A stretch of DNA of 64,000 nt from Rhizobium sp. Root708 (GCF_001429725.1 NZ_LMHV01000009.1:104568-168567), one strand, 5' to 3'. Numbered from the stretch's first letter, positions 43,641 to 53,229 are shown. Numbers and translations are program-made. The notes: generated by a model not told the origin, from the sequence alone.

Positions 43641-45518
43641 ATGCACGCCGACCTCATCCTTCACCATGGACTAGTCACCACCCTTGACCGCAGCAATCCA
43701 ACGGCGAGCGCCGTTGCCATCAAGGACGGCAAATTCCTCGCCGTCGGCCATGACAAGGAAATCATGGAGCTTGCCGGGCCAGATACGAAGATCGTGGACC
43801 TCAAAGGCAAGCGCGTCTTGCCCGGGCTGATCGACAACCACACGCACGTCGTTCGCGGCGGCCTGAACTTCAATATGGAGCTGCGCTGGGATGGCGTTCG
43901 CTCGCTCGCCGATGCAATGGACATGCTGAAGCGGCAGGTGGCGAATACTCCGCCGCCGCAATGGGTGCGCGTTGTCGGCGGCTTTACCGAACACCAGTTC
44001 GCGGAAAAACGGCTCCCGACAATCGACGAGATCAATGCGGTTGCGCCTGATACGCCAGTCTTCCTGCTGCATCTTTATGACCGCGCCCTGTTAAACGCGG
44101 CCGCGCTCCGGGCCGTCGGCTATACCCGCGACACCCCCAATCCTCCCGGTGGCGAGATCACCCGCGATGCAAACGGCAATCCGACAGGCCTGCTTCTCGC
44201 AAAGCCGAATGCGGGGGTCCTCTATTCGACACTCGCCAAGGGACCGAAATTGCCGTTCGACTATCAGGTCAATTCGACCCGGCACTTCATGCGTGAACTG
44301 AACCGCCTTGGCGTCACAGGCGTCATTGATGCCGGCGGTGGCTTCCAGAACTACCCGGATGATTATGCTGTCATCCAGACACTTTCCGATGAAAACCAGC
44401 TCACGGTTCGCCTCGCTTACAACCTCTTTACCCAGAAGCCGAAGGCGGAAAAGGAAGACTTCCTCAACTGGACGTCCTCGGTGAAATACAAACAGGGAAC
44501 GGACTATTTCCGTCACAACGGCGCCGGCGAAATGCTGGTCTTTTCCGCCGCCGACTTCGAAGATTTCCGGCAACCGCGGCCGGATATGGCACCTGAGATG
44601 GAAGGTGAGCTCGAGGGCGTCGTGCGCGTTCTCGCCGAGAACCGCTGGCCCTGGCGTCTGCATGCGACCTATGACGAGACGATCTCCCGTGCACTGGATG
44701 TCTTCGAAAAGGTCAACCAGGATGTGCCGCTTGAGGGGCTGAACTGGTTCTTCGATCACGCGGAGACGATCTCGGATCGGTCGATCGATCGCATCGCAGC
44801 GCTTGGCGGTGGTATCGCCGTTCAGCACCGGATGGCCTACCAGGGCGAATACTTTGTCGAGCGCTATGGCCATGGCGCGGCGGAGGCGACGCCCCCAATT
44901 GCGCGAATGCTCGAGAAAGGCGTGAAGGTTTCAGCCGGGACCGACGCCACGCGCGTCGCATCCTATAACCCTTGGGTCTCGCTCGCATGGATGGTCACCG
45001 GCAAGACGGTCGGAGGCATGCAGCTCTATCCGCGCGCCAACTGCCTCGACCGCGAAACGGCACTGCGGATGTGGACGGAAAAGGTTACCTGGTTCTCCAA
45101 CGAGGAGGGGAAGAAGGGACGGATCGAAAAAGGCCAGTTCGCCGACCTGATCGTGCCGGACAAGGACTTTTTCTCCTGCGCCGAAGACGAGATTTCTTTC
45201 CTGACCTCGGAACTCACGATGGTGGGCGGCAAAATCGTCTACGCAGCCAGCGGTTTCCAGGCGCTGGATGAAAACGATGTGCCCCCGGCAATGCCGGACT
45301 GGTCGCCCGTCCGGAAATTCGGTGGCTACGCAGGCTGGGGTGAACCGGATGGCGCCGGCCAACGGTCTCTAAGGCGAACAGCTATTGCCACGTGTGGCTG
45401 CGCCAATGATTGCGGTGTCCACGGCCACGACCACGCCGGCTCCTGGACCTCGAAGCTGCCGATAGCGGACCTGAAGGGTTTCTTCGGTGCACTGGGCTGC
45501 TCCTGCTGGGCAGTCTGA
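43641..45518 (+). CDS. Amidohydrolase (YtcJ-like) with Cys/His-rich tail
   Basis: 625 residues from ATG 43641 (GGAG six bases upstream). The metal motif is LPGLIDNHTHVVRGG, then LHATYD and FDHAETI, and the closing Asp in VSAGTDATR. This matches large metal-dependent YtcJ-type amidohydrolases. The last 50 residues carry CGCANDCGVHGHDHAGSW and GALGCSCWAV, a cysteine/histidine-rich tail. It closes the LysR-linked operon. Confidence 0.88.
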   Translation: MHADLILHHGLVTTLDRSNPTASAVAIKDGKFLAVGHDKEIMELAGPDTKIVDLKGKRVLPGLIDNHTHVVRGGLNFNMELRWDGVRSLADAMDMLKRQVANTPPPQWVRVVGGFTEHQFAEKRLPTIDEINAVAPDTPVFLLHLYDRALLNAAALRAVGYTRDTPNPPGGEITRDANGNPTGLLLAKPNAGVLYSTLAKGPKLPFDYQVNSTRHFMRELNRLGVTGVIDAGGGFQNYPDDYAVIQTLSDENQLTVRLAYNLFTQKPKAEKEDFLNWTSSVKYKQGTDYFRHNGAGEMLVFSAADFEDFRQPRPDMAPEMEGELEGVVRVLAENRWPWRLHATYDETISRALDVFEKVNQDVPLEGLNWFFDHAETISDRSIDRIAALGGGIAVQHRMAYQGEYFVERYGHGAAEATPPIARMLEKGVKVSAGTDATRVASYNPWVSLAWMVTGKTVGGMQLYPRANCLDRETALRMWTEKVTWFSNEEGKKGRIEKGQFADLIVPDKDFFSCAEDEISFLTSELTMVGGKIVYAASGFQALDENDVPPAMPDWSPVRKFGGYAGWGEPDGAGQRSLRRTAIATCGCANDCGVHGHDHAGSWTSKLPIADLKGFFGALGCSCWAV

Positions 45519-45543
45519 GTTCGAGAGTTCCTGTAAACCTATT

Positions 45544-45578
45544 GCGGGCAGCGATCGTTGCTGCCCGCTTTTGTTTTC
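45544..45578 (+). terminator. Rho-independent terminator after amidohydrolase
   Basis: Stem GCGGGCAGC / GCTGCCCGC, 7-base loop, followed by TTTTGTTTTC. It lies 25 bases after the amidohydrolase stop and ends the 41466-45518 operon. Confidence 0.88.
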
Positions 45579-45643
45579 AGATGGCTCTGGGGTCAGTGCT
45601 TTCGCCGGCGTGATCGCCGCATGCCTTTTGCTTGGTATTTCGG

Positions 45644-45796
45644 TCAGCCGTGCCGCTTGAAGAACTGCACCTCGCGTTCGTGCTTTTCAGCCTGTTCACG
45701 TGTTTTGAACGTGCCAAGGTTGCGGCGCTTGTGGGTATTCGGGTCGACCTTGCGAGAGTAGAGGCGATATTCACCGGATTTCAATTTGCGGATCAT
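45644..45796 (-). CDS. 50-residue basic protein
   Basis: ATG 45796 follows a consensus GGAGGA ribosome site. The peptide starts MIRKLKSGEYRLYSRK and ends EREVQFFKRHG; it is strongly basic and contains NLGTFKTREQAEKHE. Similar 50-residue proteins are widespread in rhizobia with no known function. A nucleic-acid-binding role is possible from charge alone. Confidence 0.82.
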   Translation of the reverse strand: MIRKLKSGEYRLYSRKVDPNTHKRRNLGTFKTREQAEKHEREVQFFKRHG

Positions 45797-45935
45797 TTGG
45801 TTCCTCCTGCGTTTCCAGAGAAATGCGTCCGGCGCGCAGCGGTTCCGCAGTCGGGGCTCGAAGCGAAGGAAGAGGGAATGTCTCCGGCGAAGAGGTAGGC
45901 TAGTTCCACATCTTTCGAATGCTCGACTGATGCAA

Positions 45936-47024
45936 CTAACTGCGCCCCGACAGCATATCCGCAGTCTTCACCACGTCATCGGCACAAATGCTGAAGGAGG
46001 TTTTACCTCCTTCGCCGACGACAAAGCCGTAAGTCATATCAAGGGCGTCAGCATAGTCCTTCCATAAATTGTTAAAGCGGTATGGCGGCTGAAGAGTGAG
46101 TATCGCTCCCTTATTCGCTATAGTGAGGATCCCATGGGCAAGATTGCTGCCTTCCACTGAGCAGACCAACGAGGCCCCCGATATTCGCTCGACGATTTCC
46201 GCAACGGTCATTGTTGCCGGGTCCACGACATCAAATCCTTCTTTGATGAGCCGCTCCGTCAATTCGGCTTCGTTTTCCAGCAGACGCCGCTCGCCCGTCG
46301 CCTTTCGGCTGATAAAGACGCGACGCCCGTCCTGGGCGGCCCTACGGGACATGGCGCGGTCGCGCAGGGCGGCAATGCGGGAACGCCTGTTCGCGGTCAT
46401 TCCGTAGTCCTGAAAGACCCAGGCCTTACGAATGAGCGCCGCATCCAGGACGGGGAAGTCAACGCCAAGCAGCGCGTAATAGGCTTTCGAATGAGGCCAA
46501 TCGTCGGAAAAGCTTCCTCGCGCGAGATACGTCGGCGCGACTGTTTCCGCAAGCATCGCGGTGGCGGCAACGTCGATCACCTGATGGGCGAAATACTTGT
46601 CTCCGAGGGGCATCGATGGCAAAGCGCATTCATCGATGTGTACGGCGCGTTTCCAGATCGCCCTCGACTCGGGCCTGATTACCTGTCGGTGGCGCATGCC
46701 TCTCGCGTAAAGATCCCCATCAACGTAATGAGCATGCTCGACCAGGTAGGCAAGTGTGGCGGCATGATGGACCGACCCGGCCGAAATGCGCGCCATTTCG
46801 TATTCCCGAGTAGTTTCGAATTGCACATCGCGGACACGTTCCAACTGGCCCGGGAGATAGATCGCCGCTTGTCGGCTGCCCCGTTCAGCCGGTGACACGA
46901 CAAGGGTCCGGCTCGCTATCTCGTCCAGGCCCGGCGCCAAGCGCATCTTCCTTCGCAGCATGTATAGGTAATTTCGGTAATGCAGCACTCGTGTCCCCGC
47001 CTTGCAACCGTTAATGCAACCCAC
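45936..47024 (-). CDS. Glycosyltransferase family 61 (DUF563) protein
   Basis: About 362 residues. The C-terminal half has the GT61 pattern VFISRKATGERRLLENEAELTERLIKEGF...VDPATMTVAE and VEGSNLAHGI. No signal peptide or membrane helix. GT61 enzymes of rhizobia add sugars in surface polysaccharides. The start is uncertain (GTG 47024 without a ribosome site, or an ATG near 46961). Confidence 0.8.
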   Translation of the reverse strand: MGCINGCKAGTRVLHYRNYLYMLRRKMRLAPGLDEIASRTLVVSPAERGSRQAAIYLPGQLERVRDVQFETTREYEMARISAGSVHHAATLAYLVEHAHYVDGDLYARGMRHRQVIRPESRAIWKRAVHIDECALPSMPLGDKYFAHQVIDVAATAMLAETVAPTYLARGSFSDDWPHSKAYYALLGVDFPVLDAALIRKAWVFQDYGMTANRRSRIAALRDRAMSRRAAQDGRRVFISRKATGERRLLENEAELTERLIKEGFDVVDPATMTVAEIVERISGASLVCSVEGSNLAHGILTIANKGAILTLQPPYRFNNLWKDYADALDMTYGFVVGEGGKTSFSICADDVVKTADMLSGRS

Positions 47025-47179
47025 GTGATGCTACTTAATGTCGATACCAGCCGCGAGACATCCGTTTGGTGCATGCTCCCTCGGTCGCGGGAAGCGGTCG
47101 GGAGCTGCATCTGCTTTGCTAATGCTTGACGAGGGCCGTGTGAGCCCATGGGCGGCGTCGGGAAACTGTGGCATAACAT

Positions 47180-48142
47180 GTGGCCATGGCTATGCATCTG
47201 CTGGCAGTCCATCGCGACGGGGTCAGAGCGGAACAGACGACGAGCAACTCGCTTTCGATCGCCTATTCCGTCGGCGTCCTGTGCTGGCTGCTGTCGGCAG
47301 GCGTCTATATCGCCGCCAAATGGGTATCGCCGGAAATGCCGCCCTGGGCGCTCTGCTTTTGGCGCGTCCTGATAGCCTGGGCGATCCTGATGCCGATGGT
47401 CCGCAGGCACTTTGGCGACATGGTCGCGCTTCTGAAAAAGCGCGCGCTGGAAATCATCGTTGTTGGCGGCATCGGACTTGCGATCTGTCAGGGAATGATT
47501 TTCGTCGGGCTTGAGCATGCCGACGCCACGACCGCCGGGATCATCATCGCGCTGATTCCGATCATTACGATGATCCTCGCCCGCTTCGTTCTGGCCGAGC
47601 CGATGGGACGCTGGCAGGTCGTCGGGTCCGTCCTCGCGTTCCTCGGGATTCTTGTCATTATCGTGAAGGGCAACCCCGCCGCCCTCATGCGATTGGAATT
47701 CAACCCCGGAGAGCTTTGGATCATCGCTGGAGCCTTCTGCTTCAGCCTCTACACCGTCCTTCTCCGCCGCGCGAAGTTCGATATCGATCGCCTCGCTCTC
47801 CTGGTTTTGCTTCTCGGCGCAGCGGTTCTGACAGCGCTGCCCCTATACCTGATCGAGATTGCATCCGACGACCGCACGACGCTGACCGGCAGCGGCTTTG
47901 TGGCGCTTGCCTATGTGGCAATTCCGGGCGGAGCGCTGATGTATTATCTCTTCAATCGGAGCATCGAGACCTTGGGGGCGAGCCGGGCTGGCGTCCTCCT
48001 CTACATTCAGACGATCTTTATCGCGATACTCGCCTACCTCATTCTCGGTGAACAGCTACAGTTCTACCACCTTGAGGGGGCGGCGCTCATTGTCGCCGGT
48101 CTGCTGCTCATCATCCTCCTCAAGTCGAAGGCCAGCACGTAG
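47180..48142 (+). CDS. DMT-superfamily exporter (EamA domain pair)
   Basis: 320 residues with about ten membrane helices in two EamA repeats. Markers include AKWVSPEMPPWALCFWRVLIAW and the second repeat GELWIIAGAFCFSLYTVLLRR, plus ILGEQLQFYHLEGAALIVAGLLLI. Probably a metabolite exporter. The start could be GTG 47180 or ATG 47186/47192. Confidence 0.88.
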   Translation: MAMAMHLLAVHRDGVRAEQTTSNSLSIAYSVGVLCWLLSAGVYIAAKWVSPEMPPWALCFWRVLIAWAILMPMVRRHFGDMVALLKKRALEIIVVGGIGLAICQGMIFVGLEHADATTAGIIIALIPIITMILARFVLAEPMGRWQVVGSVLAFLGILVIIVKGNPAALMRLEFNPGELWIIAGAFCFSLYTVLLRRAKFDIDRLALLVLLLGAAVLTALPLYLIEIASDDRTTLTGSGFVALAYVAIPGGALMYYLFNRSIETLGASRAGVLLYIQTIFIAILAYLILGEQLQFYHLEGAALIVAGLLLIILLKSKAST

Positions 48143-48184
48143 GTAAAGACTGCCTGACGTGTGCAGCCGCCGTCGCGCGACCTC

Positions 48185-49138
48185 TCAGTTGAAGGCGAGA
48201 GAGGTAAACCGGCCCCAGACGGTTTCAGGTATGACTTGCGCGAGACCCGAGGCGGCGCTGCGGATTCTTTCGTGTCGCGTTGTTCCGAGCAGTGCCGATG
48301 CAACAAGCGTGTTTCTTAAGGGGAACTGGACCGCGGCCGTATCGATGCTGATATTCGCGTCATCGGCAATCTGGCGGGCGGCTTGAGCGCGGGCGGCGAC
48401 GTCCTCGCTGATCGTTCCCGAAACCGTCTCGCGCCCGACAAGCGCGCCACTGTTGAAGAGGCTGCCGACGATCATCGGCGTGCCTGACCGTTCGCACATT
48501 CCAATCACGCGTGTTCCTGCTGTGCGATCGAGAAGGGTGTATCGACCGTTCAAGAGAAGGCAATCGAGCTTCACCCGATGCATGACGTCGATGCAGGCGC
48601 CGACGTCATTTACCCCCAAGCCGAAGGCGGCGATCTCTCCCGAGGAGCGTAGCCGCTCGAGCGCCTTGACGCCGGTATCGAGAAACGCCGGAAGGTGGCG
48701 GCGATAATTTGAGAAACCGAGCGTCGATGGCTCGAGGTCGTCGACGAAGAGCATGTCGATCTTGGCAAGCCCAAGACGGCTGCGGCTAAACTCGACGGAT
48801 CGCATGATGCCGTCGTAGCTGTAGTCGAGGTCGATCTCGAAGGGCATGCGCGGAGGCGAGATCGACAAGGACGGCCGCAGGAGCTTCCCGACCTTCGTCG
48901 ATATCACGTACTCGCCGGGCGGCTTATCCCTCAGGAAATCGCCAAGAACGCGTTCCGCAGCGCCGGCGCCGTAAGCGGGAGCGACGTCGAAGTAGCGTAC
49001 CCCCGCCTCCCAGGCGGCGGACAATGTTTCCAGCGCTTCCTCTCGAGTGATCGGTCGATAGGCACCGCCGAGGCCGGCGCAACCATAGCCAAGTTCAGAG
49101 AGTGCGAGAGAGGTCCCCGCCAGTGGACGATGCTTCAA
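48185..49138 (-). CDS. Aldo/keto reductase (D-threo-aldose/L-fucose dehydrogenase-like)
   Basis: 317 residues, (beta/alpha)8 aldo/keto reductase. Motifs: ELGYGCAGLGGAY, catalytic Asp/Tyr in RYFDVAPAYGAGAAE, Lys in VISTKVGKLLRP and FVDDLEPS. This RFDTS...GKLLRP type belongs to the D-threo-aldose 1-dehydrogenase group, which includes L-fucose dehydrogenases. It could supply the first step missing from the operon at 19113-29338. It is convergent with the EamA gene. Confidence 0.85.
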   Translation of the reverse strand: MKHRPLAGTSLALSELGYGCAGLGGAYRPITREEALETLSAAWEAGVRYFDVAPAYGAGAAERVLGDFLRDKPPGEYVISTKVGKLLRPSLSISPPRMPFEIDLDYSYDGIMRSVEFSRSRLGLAKIDMLFVDDLEPSTLGFSNYRRHLPAFLDTGVKALERLRSSGEIAAFGLGVNDVGACIDVMHRVKLDCLLLNGRYTLLDRTAGTRVIGMCERSGTPMIVGSLFNSGALVGRETVSGTISEDVAARAQAARQIADDANISIDTAAVQFPLRNTLVASALLGTTRHERIRSAASGLAQVIPETVWGRFTSLAFN

Positions 49139-49500
49139 AGCCTATTGCCTTATCCCAGGCGCGCCGCCGGCCGGCGCCCCTCAATCAACTGAGCCGCGCC
49201 CACGAACATGATGTCATGAACCACCCAAACACCGAGTTTTCTTCACTGAATCCAAATTCTTGGTCCGCGATCCAAACTACCGCGCCAAGAGTGTAAAAAA
49301 AAGCCTGGTTGAGATGGGTTTGTCTAAGGGGATGCGTACGGAGTCGCGATAGGGCTGCTCAAAGCCAAAGGAAAGCCGCGGCGCCATTTCCAACATTCCA
49401 AAACGTGCGTCAAGGATTGAGCACATCGTCTTCGCACGCAACGGCCAGAACATGCGGGAAGCCAGCCCGCTTCCCGCGCCCTGGGAGGGTCCTTGGATGC
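49139..49500. other. Intergenic region between aldo/keto reductase and membrane protein
   Basis: About 362 bases. It holds the promoter side of the aldo/keto reductase gene and the 3' end of the minus-strand operon starting at 53116. An AAAAAAAA run near 49296-49304 is present. No convincing gene, hairpin terminator or copy of the 17-mer was seen. Confidence 0.45.
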
Positions 49501-50721
49501 TCAGATCAGCAGAAGCTTCTTCAGTACAGAAAACACCTCCTTGTACGGCAGTTTAGATGCGCCAGCGATTGCGAATGGGATCAGTGCTGCGGCGGCGACG
49601 GGCAGTAGGGTTTTGCGGTTGACGAGCATCGACGATAGCTTCCGCGTCTGCTCGTACTGTTTCGTGAGATCAACCGGATCGATCGATTGCTCGGCTTCTT
49701 TCGCATCCGGTGCGACGACATTCTCGCCTATTGCCTTTCGTTCGGCGCCGCGCTGCTGGATCGTTGCCCGTGCCGACAGCGTCAGCAGCGTTCGATCCTT
49801 CATCTGCGTAAGCGGCTTCGAAAAAGCGGACAGGGGATAGGCAAAGAAGGCGAGGACGATCAGCAGCCACGCGGCCATAATGGTGGTGAGCGTCGCCGCT
49901 GATAGATCGGCCTGCATCTGATGTTTGGCGACCGCGGCGGCCATGCCGCAACTGACACCGAAAACGAAGAGAACGTAGGCGTTCGGATAGTCTCCCACGA
50001 AGGCAAGCCCGCCTTTGCCATCGGGATGGGTCGACACCAGCCTCAAGTCGAGATGCGCGATGCTCCGTAGCAGCTTAGCCCATACCAGATGCCGCCACAC
50101 GCCCCGACAAAAAAGGAAGATGAACAGCGGAATGCTGATGAAGACGCACCACCAGCCCGCAAGGGTGAGATGATGAACGTCTCCCGTGACGGTGGCTGCC
50201 CAGTTCGTCAATGGAGCTTGCTTGAAGGTCGCGAAGGCGAGAACTGCGGAGAAAACAGCAAGCGCTAGGCATACGACCTCCGCAGGGATCGAGTTGCGGC
50301 GTGCCAACGCCTTGTCCAGTGCGGAGATCGCCGATTCTTGCGACGCAGGCGGAATCAACGGCGCGCGGAGAAATTGGCCGAGCTTGCGCCGCAAACCCGC
50401 CTCGACGGACTGTTCCGCTGCCAGAAACGCCGCGATGCCGACGAGGAAACGTGCCCACGGACCAGGATCCGTGAGGTAGGCCCGTAGCGTTGGCGTCTCC
50501 GAGGCCAATGTCGGCAGTGTAAGTAGAAGTGGAACGGCCCATGCGGCCGCGACAAAAAGGAGGATACGGCGGCCCGTGTGAAGGCTTCGTTCGTGAACCA
50601 GATTGAGCCGTCGCTGTAGTTCGAAGAACGGACCGCCGTGCGACGCAAGAAATTCCAGCCGATCCTCTTGCATGCCCGCGCTTTCCGCTGGTTGTGCCGC
50701 CCCAAGCTTCGCATCCACCAT
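49501..50721 (-). CDS. Uncharacterised polytopic membrane protein
   Basis: 406 residues from ATG 50721, which has GAGGA six bases upstream within the end of the DUF2950 gene. Hydrophobic stretches include RILLFVAAAWAVPLLLTL, EVVCLALAVFSAVLAFATF, WWCVFISIPLFIFLFC and TIMAAWLLIVLAFFAYPL, so five or six helices, plus a long charged C-terminal part ending in a short hydrophobic tail. I recognise no family. Last gene of the DUF3300-DUF2950 operon. Confidence 0.75.
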   Translation of the reverse strand: MVDAKLGAAQPAESAGMQEDRLEFLASHGGPFFELQRRLNLVHERSLHTGRRILLFVAAAWAVPLLLTLPTLASETPTLRAYLTDPGPWARFLVGIAAFLAAEQSVEAGLRRKLGQFLRAPLIPPASQESAISALDKALARRNSIPAEVVCLALAVFSAVLAFATFKQAPLTNWAATVTGDVHHLTLAGWWCVFISIPLFIFLFCRGVWRHLVWAKLLRSIAHLDLRLVSTHPDGKGGLAFVGDYPNAYVLFVFGVSCGMAAAVAKHQMQADLSAATLTTIMAAWLLIVLAFFAYPLSAFSKPLTQMKDRTLLTLSARATIQQRGAERKAIGENVVAPDAKEAEQSIDPVDLTKQYEQTRKLSSMLVNRKTLLPVAAAALIPFAIAGASKLPYKEVFSVLKKLLLI

Positions 50722-50723
50722 GC

Positions 50724-51665
50724 TCAGTCCTCGGTCACCGACCAACGGTCACCCGGATTGAACTGTTTCATCGCCCGCGCGATCTTGTCGGTATCCGCGC
50801 CAAGATCGGCCTGGTAGACGATGCCATTGCGGTTGACGACGAAGGTGTTTACCCCTGTCTCGCCGTATTTCACTGGCCAAGCGACCAGGGCGAAACCAGC
50901 GATCATGTTGCCGTTTATCACGTAGTCATAGGGTCCGCCGGCGATGTTGCCGCCCTGTCGCGTCAGGACCTTGTATCGGTAGCCGAAGTATCCGTCGTTC
51001 TTCGCTTTGTCGAATTGAACGTAGTCAAGATAGGGAGCAGCCGGGCTTTCGCCGAGTCCGTCACTCTCCGGCCAGTAGAGACCATCCGCCCTGCCGGGAC
51101 TACTGACCAGTTTCTGTGCGTATTCAAGCACGCCGTCGCCGTCATGATCTGCGGTCGCATATTGCTGCTGCGCATCGACATAGCCGCGCACGGTCTCGAT
51201 CGTCTGGATCTCGTTCTCGCCGATACGGCGATTGATGATCTCCTCGATGCCGACGACCGGATCGAAGGCGAACTTGCCGTTCTCGGCCTTTACGATCGGG
51301 AACGGGAAGGGCCACATGACCTCGCCGACATCGACGATGCTCTGGCCGTTCCTCTCTTCCAGTGCGATGCGCTTGCCAATTCCATCCTTGATCGCGGCCA
51401 GAGTTTCCGTCACGCCATCGGTCGATTTGAGGCGCGCTGCATCGACGCCGAGAATGGACGCCAGTTTATCCAGGTCCGAGGTGTTGACGGCCTCCTTGAA
51501 TGCGGCGAGTGCGGCGTCGGCGCTATCGTACTCCGTCGGCAACTGTTTCGAGACAAGATCGACGAGGTCTTTCTCGGCGGCAAACGTGCCAGCGGTCGAC
51601 AGCAGAACCGACAACGTCGCCACGGCGATCAAACGAAATCCAATGCGAGGGTGATGGGCACTCAT
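50724..51665 (-). CDS. DUF2950 secreted protein
   Basis: 313 residues with a signal peptide (about 1-29, ending GTFA). The family marks are present: DHDGDGVLEYAQKL (Asp-rich, calcium-site-like), SSPGRADGLYWP, and GVNTFVVNRNGIVYQADLG. DUF2950 genes commonly follow DUF3300 genes, as here. Function unknown; periplasmic or outer-surface location expected. Confidence 0.88.
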   Translation of the reverse strand: MSAHHPRIGFRLIAVATLSVLLSTAGTFAAEKDLVDLVSKQLPTEYDSADAALAAFKEAVNTSDLDKLASILGVDAARLKSTDGVTETLAAIKDGIGKRIALEERNGQSIVDVGEVMWPFPFPIVKAENGKFAFDPVVGIEEIINRRIGENEIQTIETVRGYVDAQQQYATADHDGDGVLEYAQKLVSSPGRADGLYWPESDGLGESPAAPYLDYVQFDKAKNDGYFGYRYKVLTRQGGNIAGGPYDYVINGNMIAGFALVAWPVKYGETGVNTFVVNRNGIVYQADLGADTDKIARAMKQFNPGDRWSVTED

Positions 51666-51688
51666 GGCAGTAACTCCGTTCGGTTCGA

Positions 51689-53116
51689 TTAGCGTCTACG
51701 TCCACCGTGGGGAACGCGAGCGTGACCGCCGCCACCACGACCACCACCGCCGCTGAAGTGGGCTCCGCCGCCTCTGCCGCCGCCACCGCCACTGAAGTGG
51801 GTTCCGCCGCCTCGGCCACGATGGCCGGCGAACTCCGGACGACTGGCATGGTGTCCACCACCCATTGCGCGGCCACCACGCTGGGAGTGGAGATTGGCTG
51901 CGCTTCTTGAGCGAACCTCGCCAAGCCCAGATGGCCGATTCGGACGTGCATCGCGCTTGCCGGCCATGGCGTGATGTCCGATGTCGCGGTTTCCGCGTTC
52001 ACCGATCTCGCCGCGGCGGTCGCCCGATGGGCGATTGGCAACGCGATCTCGAAGGTCGCCACCGCCGCCAGCTATCTTGTTGGTTCTGATGTCCTTGATG
52101 GCCGACGGGGTCACTCGGGCATGGTTGGCGTTGGCGGCTCTCGCCTTGGCGGACTTGGCCTTCGTGCGGATATCGTTGTTGCCGCCGGCTTCCAATCGAT
52201 TACGAATGTTGCTCTTGTCGATGTTGGCGAACTGGTTGTGATCGAACTTGATCTTGCTGCGATCGACGTTCTTCCAGTCGACGTCGTTGAAATTGACCTT
52301 GCCGTTGCGATCGAACCGGTTGAAGCAGTGGTCGCAATCGATGTCGATATCGTTACCGTCAAACCGACCGCCCCAGACGCCCCATCTGTCCCAATCGACC
52401 ACGGCTCCGAAAATGGCACCGGTCACGAACCCCGCGAAGTAGGGGGCTGTGGGGTAGTAGTAGTTTGGATACGGATCCGGGTAGTAGCCTATGGGTACGG
52501 GATCATAGCCTTCGTCGTAGAGCATCTGCGGCTCATACTGCGGCACGTAGATTTTTTCCGGATTGGCGGCCTGTATGACCACGTTGTCGTTCTGCTGGAC
52601 GACCTTGACCTTGTCGTCTGTCTTGATAATGCCGTCGGCGACAGCCTTGTCGCGGAGCGTCTGGACGGCGATCAAGAGGTCCTTCTGCTGATCCGCGACG
52701 GCATCGCCGAGCTGCTGCGTCCAATCGAGATCGTCGCTCATCATCTTGACGACGTCGGGGTAGTTGAGAAGCGAAACGACGCTTCCGTCCCAGTCTTCCT
52801 TGGGCTTGAGCGCGGAGTTGCTTTTGACCTGACCCAGAAAGCGGGAAGCCTCGACAATCTGCAACGGATAGAGCGAGGCCGATGTTATGAGGGCGACGAG
52901 TTCATCTGGATAGAGCGCGATACGGGCGACGAGCACCTGCATCTCGTCATCGCTAAGGGCATCGGCAGCTGGGGCGGATGCCGGAGTTGGGACGGTCGAC
53001 GGGGCCGGAGCGGGTTGCTCCTGGGCGTGAAGAGCGCCTCCACCGGCAGCGAGAAACGCCGATGCGAGCACTACGATCGCCCAACGTCCAGGGGCGCTAA
53101 GGGAGCACAACGCCAT
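51689..53116 (-). CDS. DUF3300 secreted protein with Gly/His-rich tail
   Basis: 475 residues from ATG 53116 (GGAG eight bases upstream); signal peptide ends near LHAQ. The DUF3300 domain has LVARIALYPDELVALI, ASLYPLQIVEA, VSLLNYPDVVKMM and YVPQYEPQMLY. It is followed by an Asp/Asn-rich stretch with EF-hand-like turns (FDRNGKVNFNDVD). The last 60 residues repeat HFSGGGG blocks rich in Gly, Arg and His. Probably extracytoplasmic; the tail could bind metal or polyanions. A 17-mer lies 96 bases upstream. Confidence 0.87.
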   Translation of the reverse strand: MALCSLSAPGRWAIVVLASAFLAAGGGALHAQEQPAPAPSTVPTPASAPAADALSDDEMQVLVARIALYPDELVALITSASLYPLQIVEASRFLGQVKSNSALKPKEDWDGSVVSLLNYPDVVKMMSDDLDWTQQLGDAVADQQKDLLIAVQTLRDKAVADGIIKTDDKVKVVQQNDNVVIQAANPEKIYVPQYEPQMLYDEGYDPVPIGYYPDPYPNYYYPTAPYFAGFVTGAIFGAVVDWDRWGVWGGRFDGNDIDIDCDHCFNRFDRNGKVNFNDVDWKNVDRSKIKFDHNQFANIDKSNIRNRLEAGGNNDIRTKAKSAKARAANANHARVTPSAIKDIRTNKIAGGGGDLRDRVANRPSGDRRGEIGERGNRDIGHHAMAGKRDARPNRPSGLGEVRSRSAANLHSQRGGRAMGGGHHASRPEFAGHRGRGGGTHFSGGGGGRGGGAHFSGGGGRGGGGHARVPHGGRRR

Positions 53117-53212
53117 CAATAGGTCTCCTTCGAACATGAAGCCGCAACCGCCAAGCGACCGGCTAGGCAATTGGATCGAAGGGACAGGGGAGCAGAAAAG
53201 TCGTCGCGCTGT

Positions 53213-53229
53213 AAGTACGTTACCGTAAA
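53213..53229 (-). promoter_or_regulatory. 17-mer regulatory element, copy 4, facing DUF3300 operon
   Basis: AAGTACGTTACCGTAAA on the plus strand; read toward the gene, TTTACGGTAACGTACTT. TGTAACATT lies four bases upstream of it. It ends 96 bases before the DUF3300 ATG. Confidence 0.75.

Noticed and set aside
51700..51830. Short repeats resembling a tandem array or CRISPR
   Set aside because: They encode the Gly/His-rich repeats of the DUF3300 protein; there are no uniform repeats with unique spacers.
51971..53122. Long plus-strand open frame opposite DUF3300, and similar ones opposite the alkylsulfatase (56977-58146) and the sugar-binding protein (19125-20465)
   Set aside because: Antisense shadows caused by codon bias; the opposite strand carries clear family motifs.
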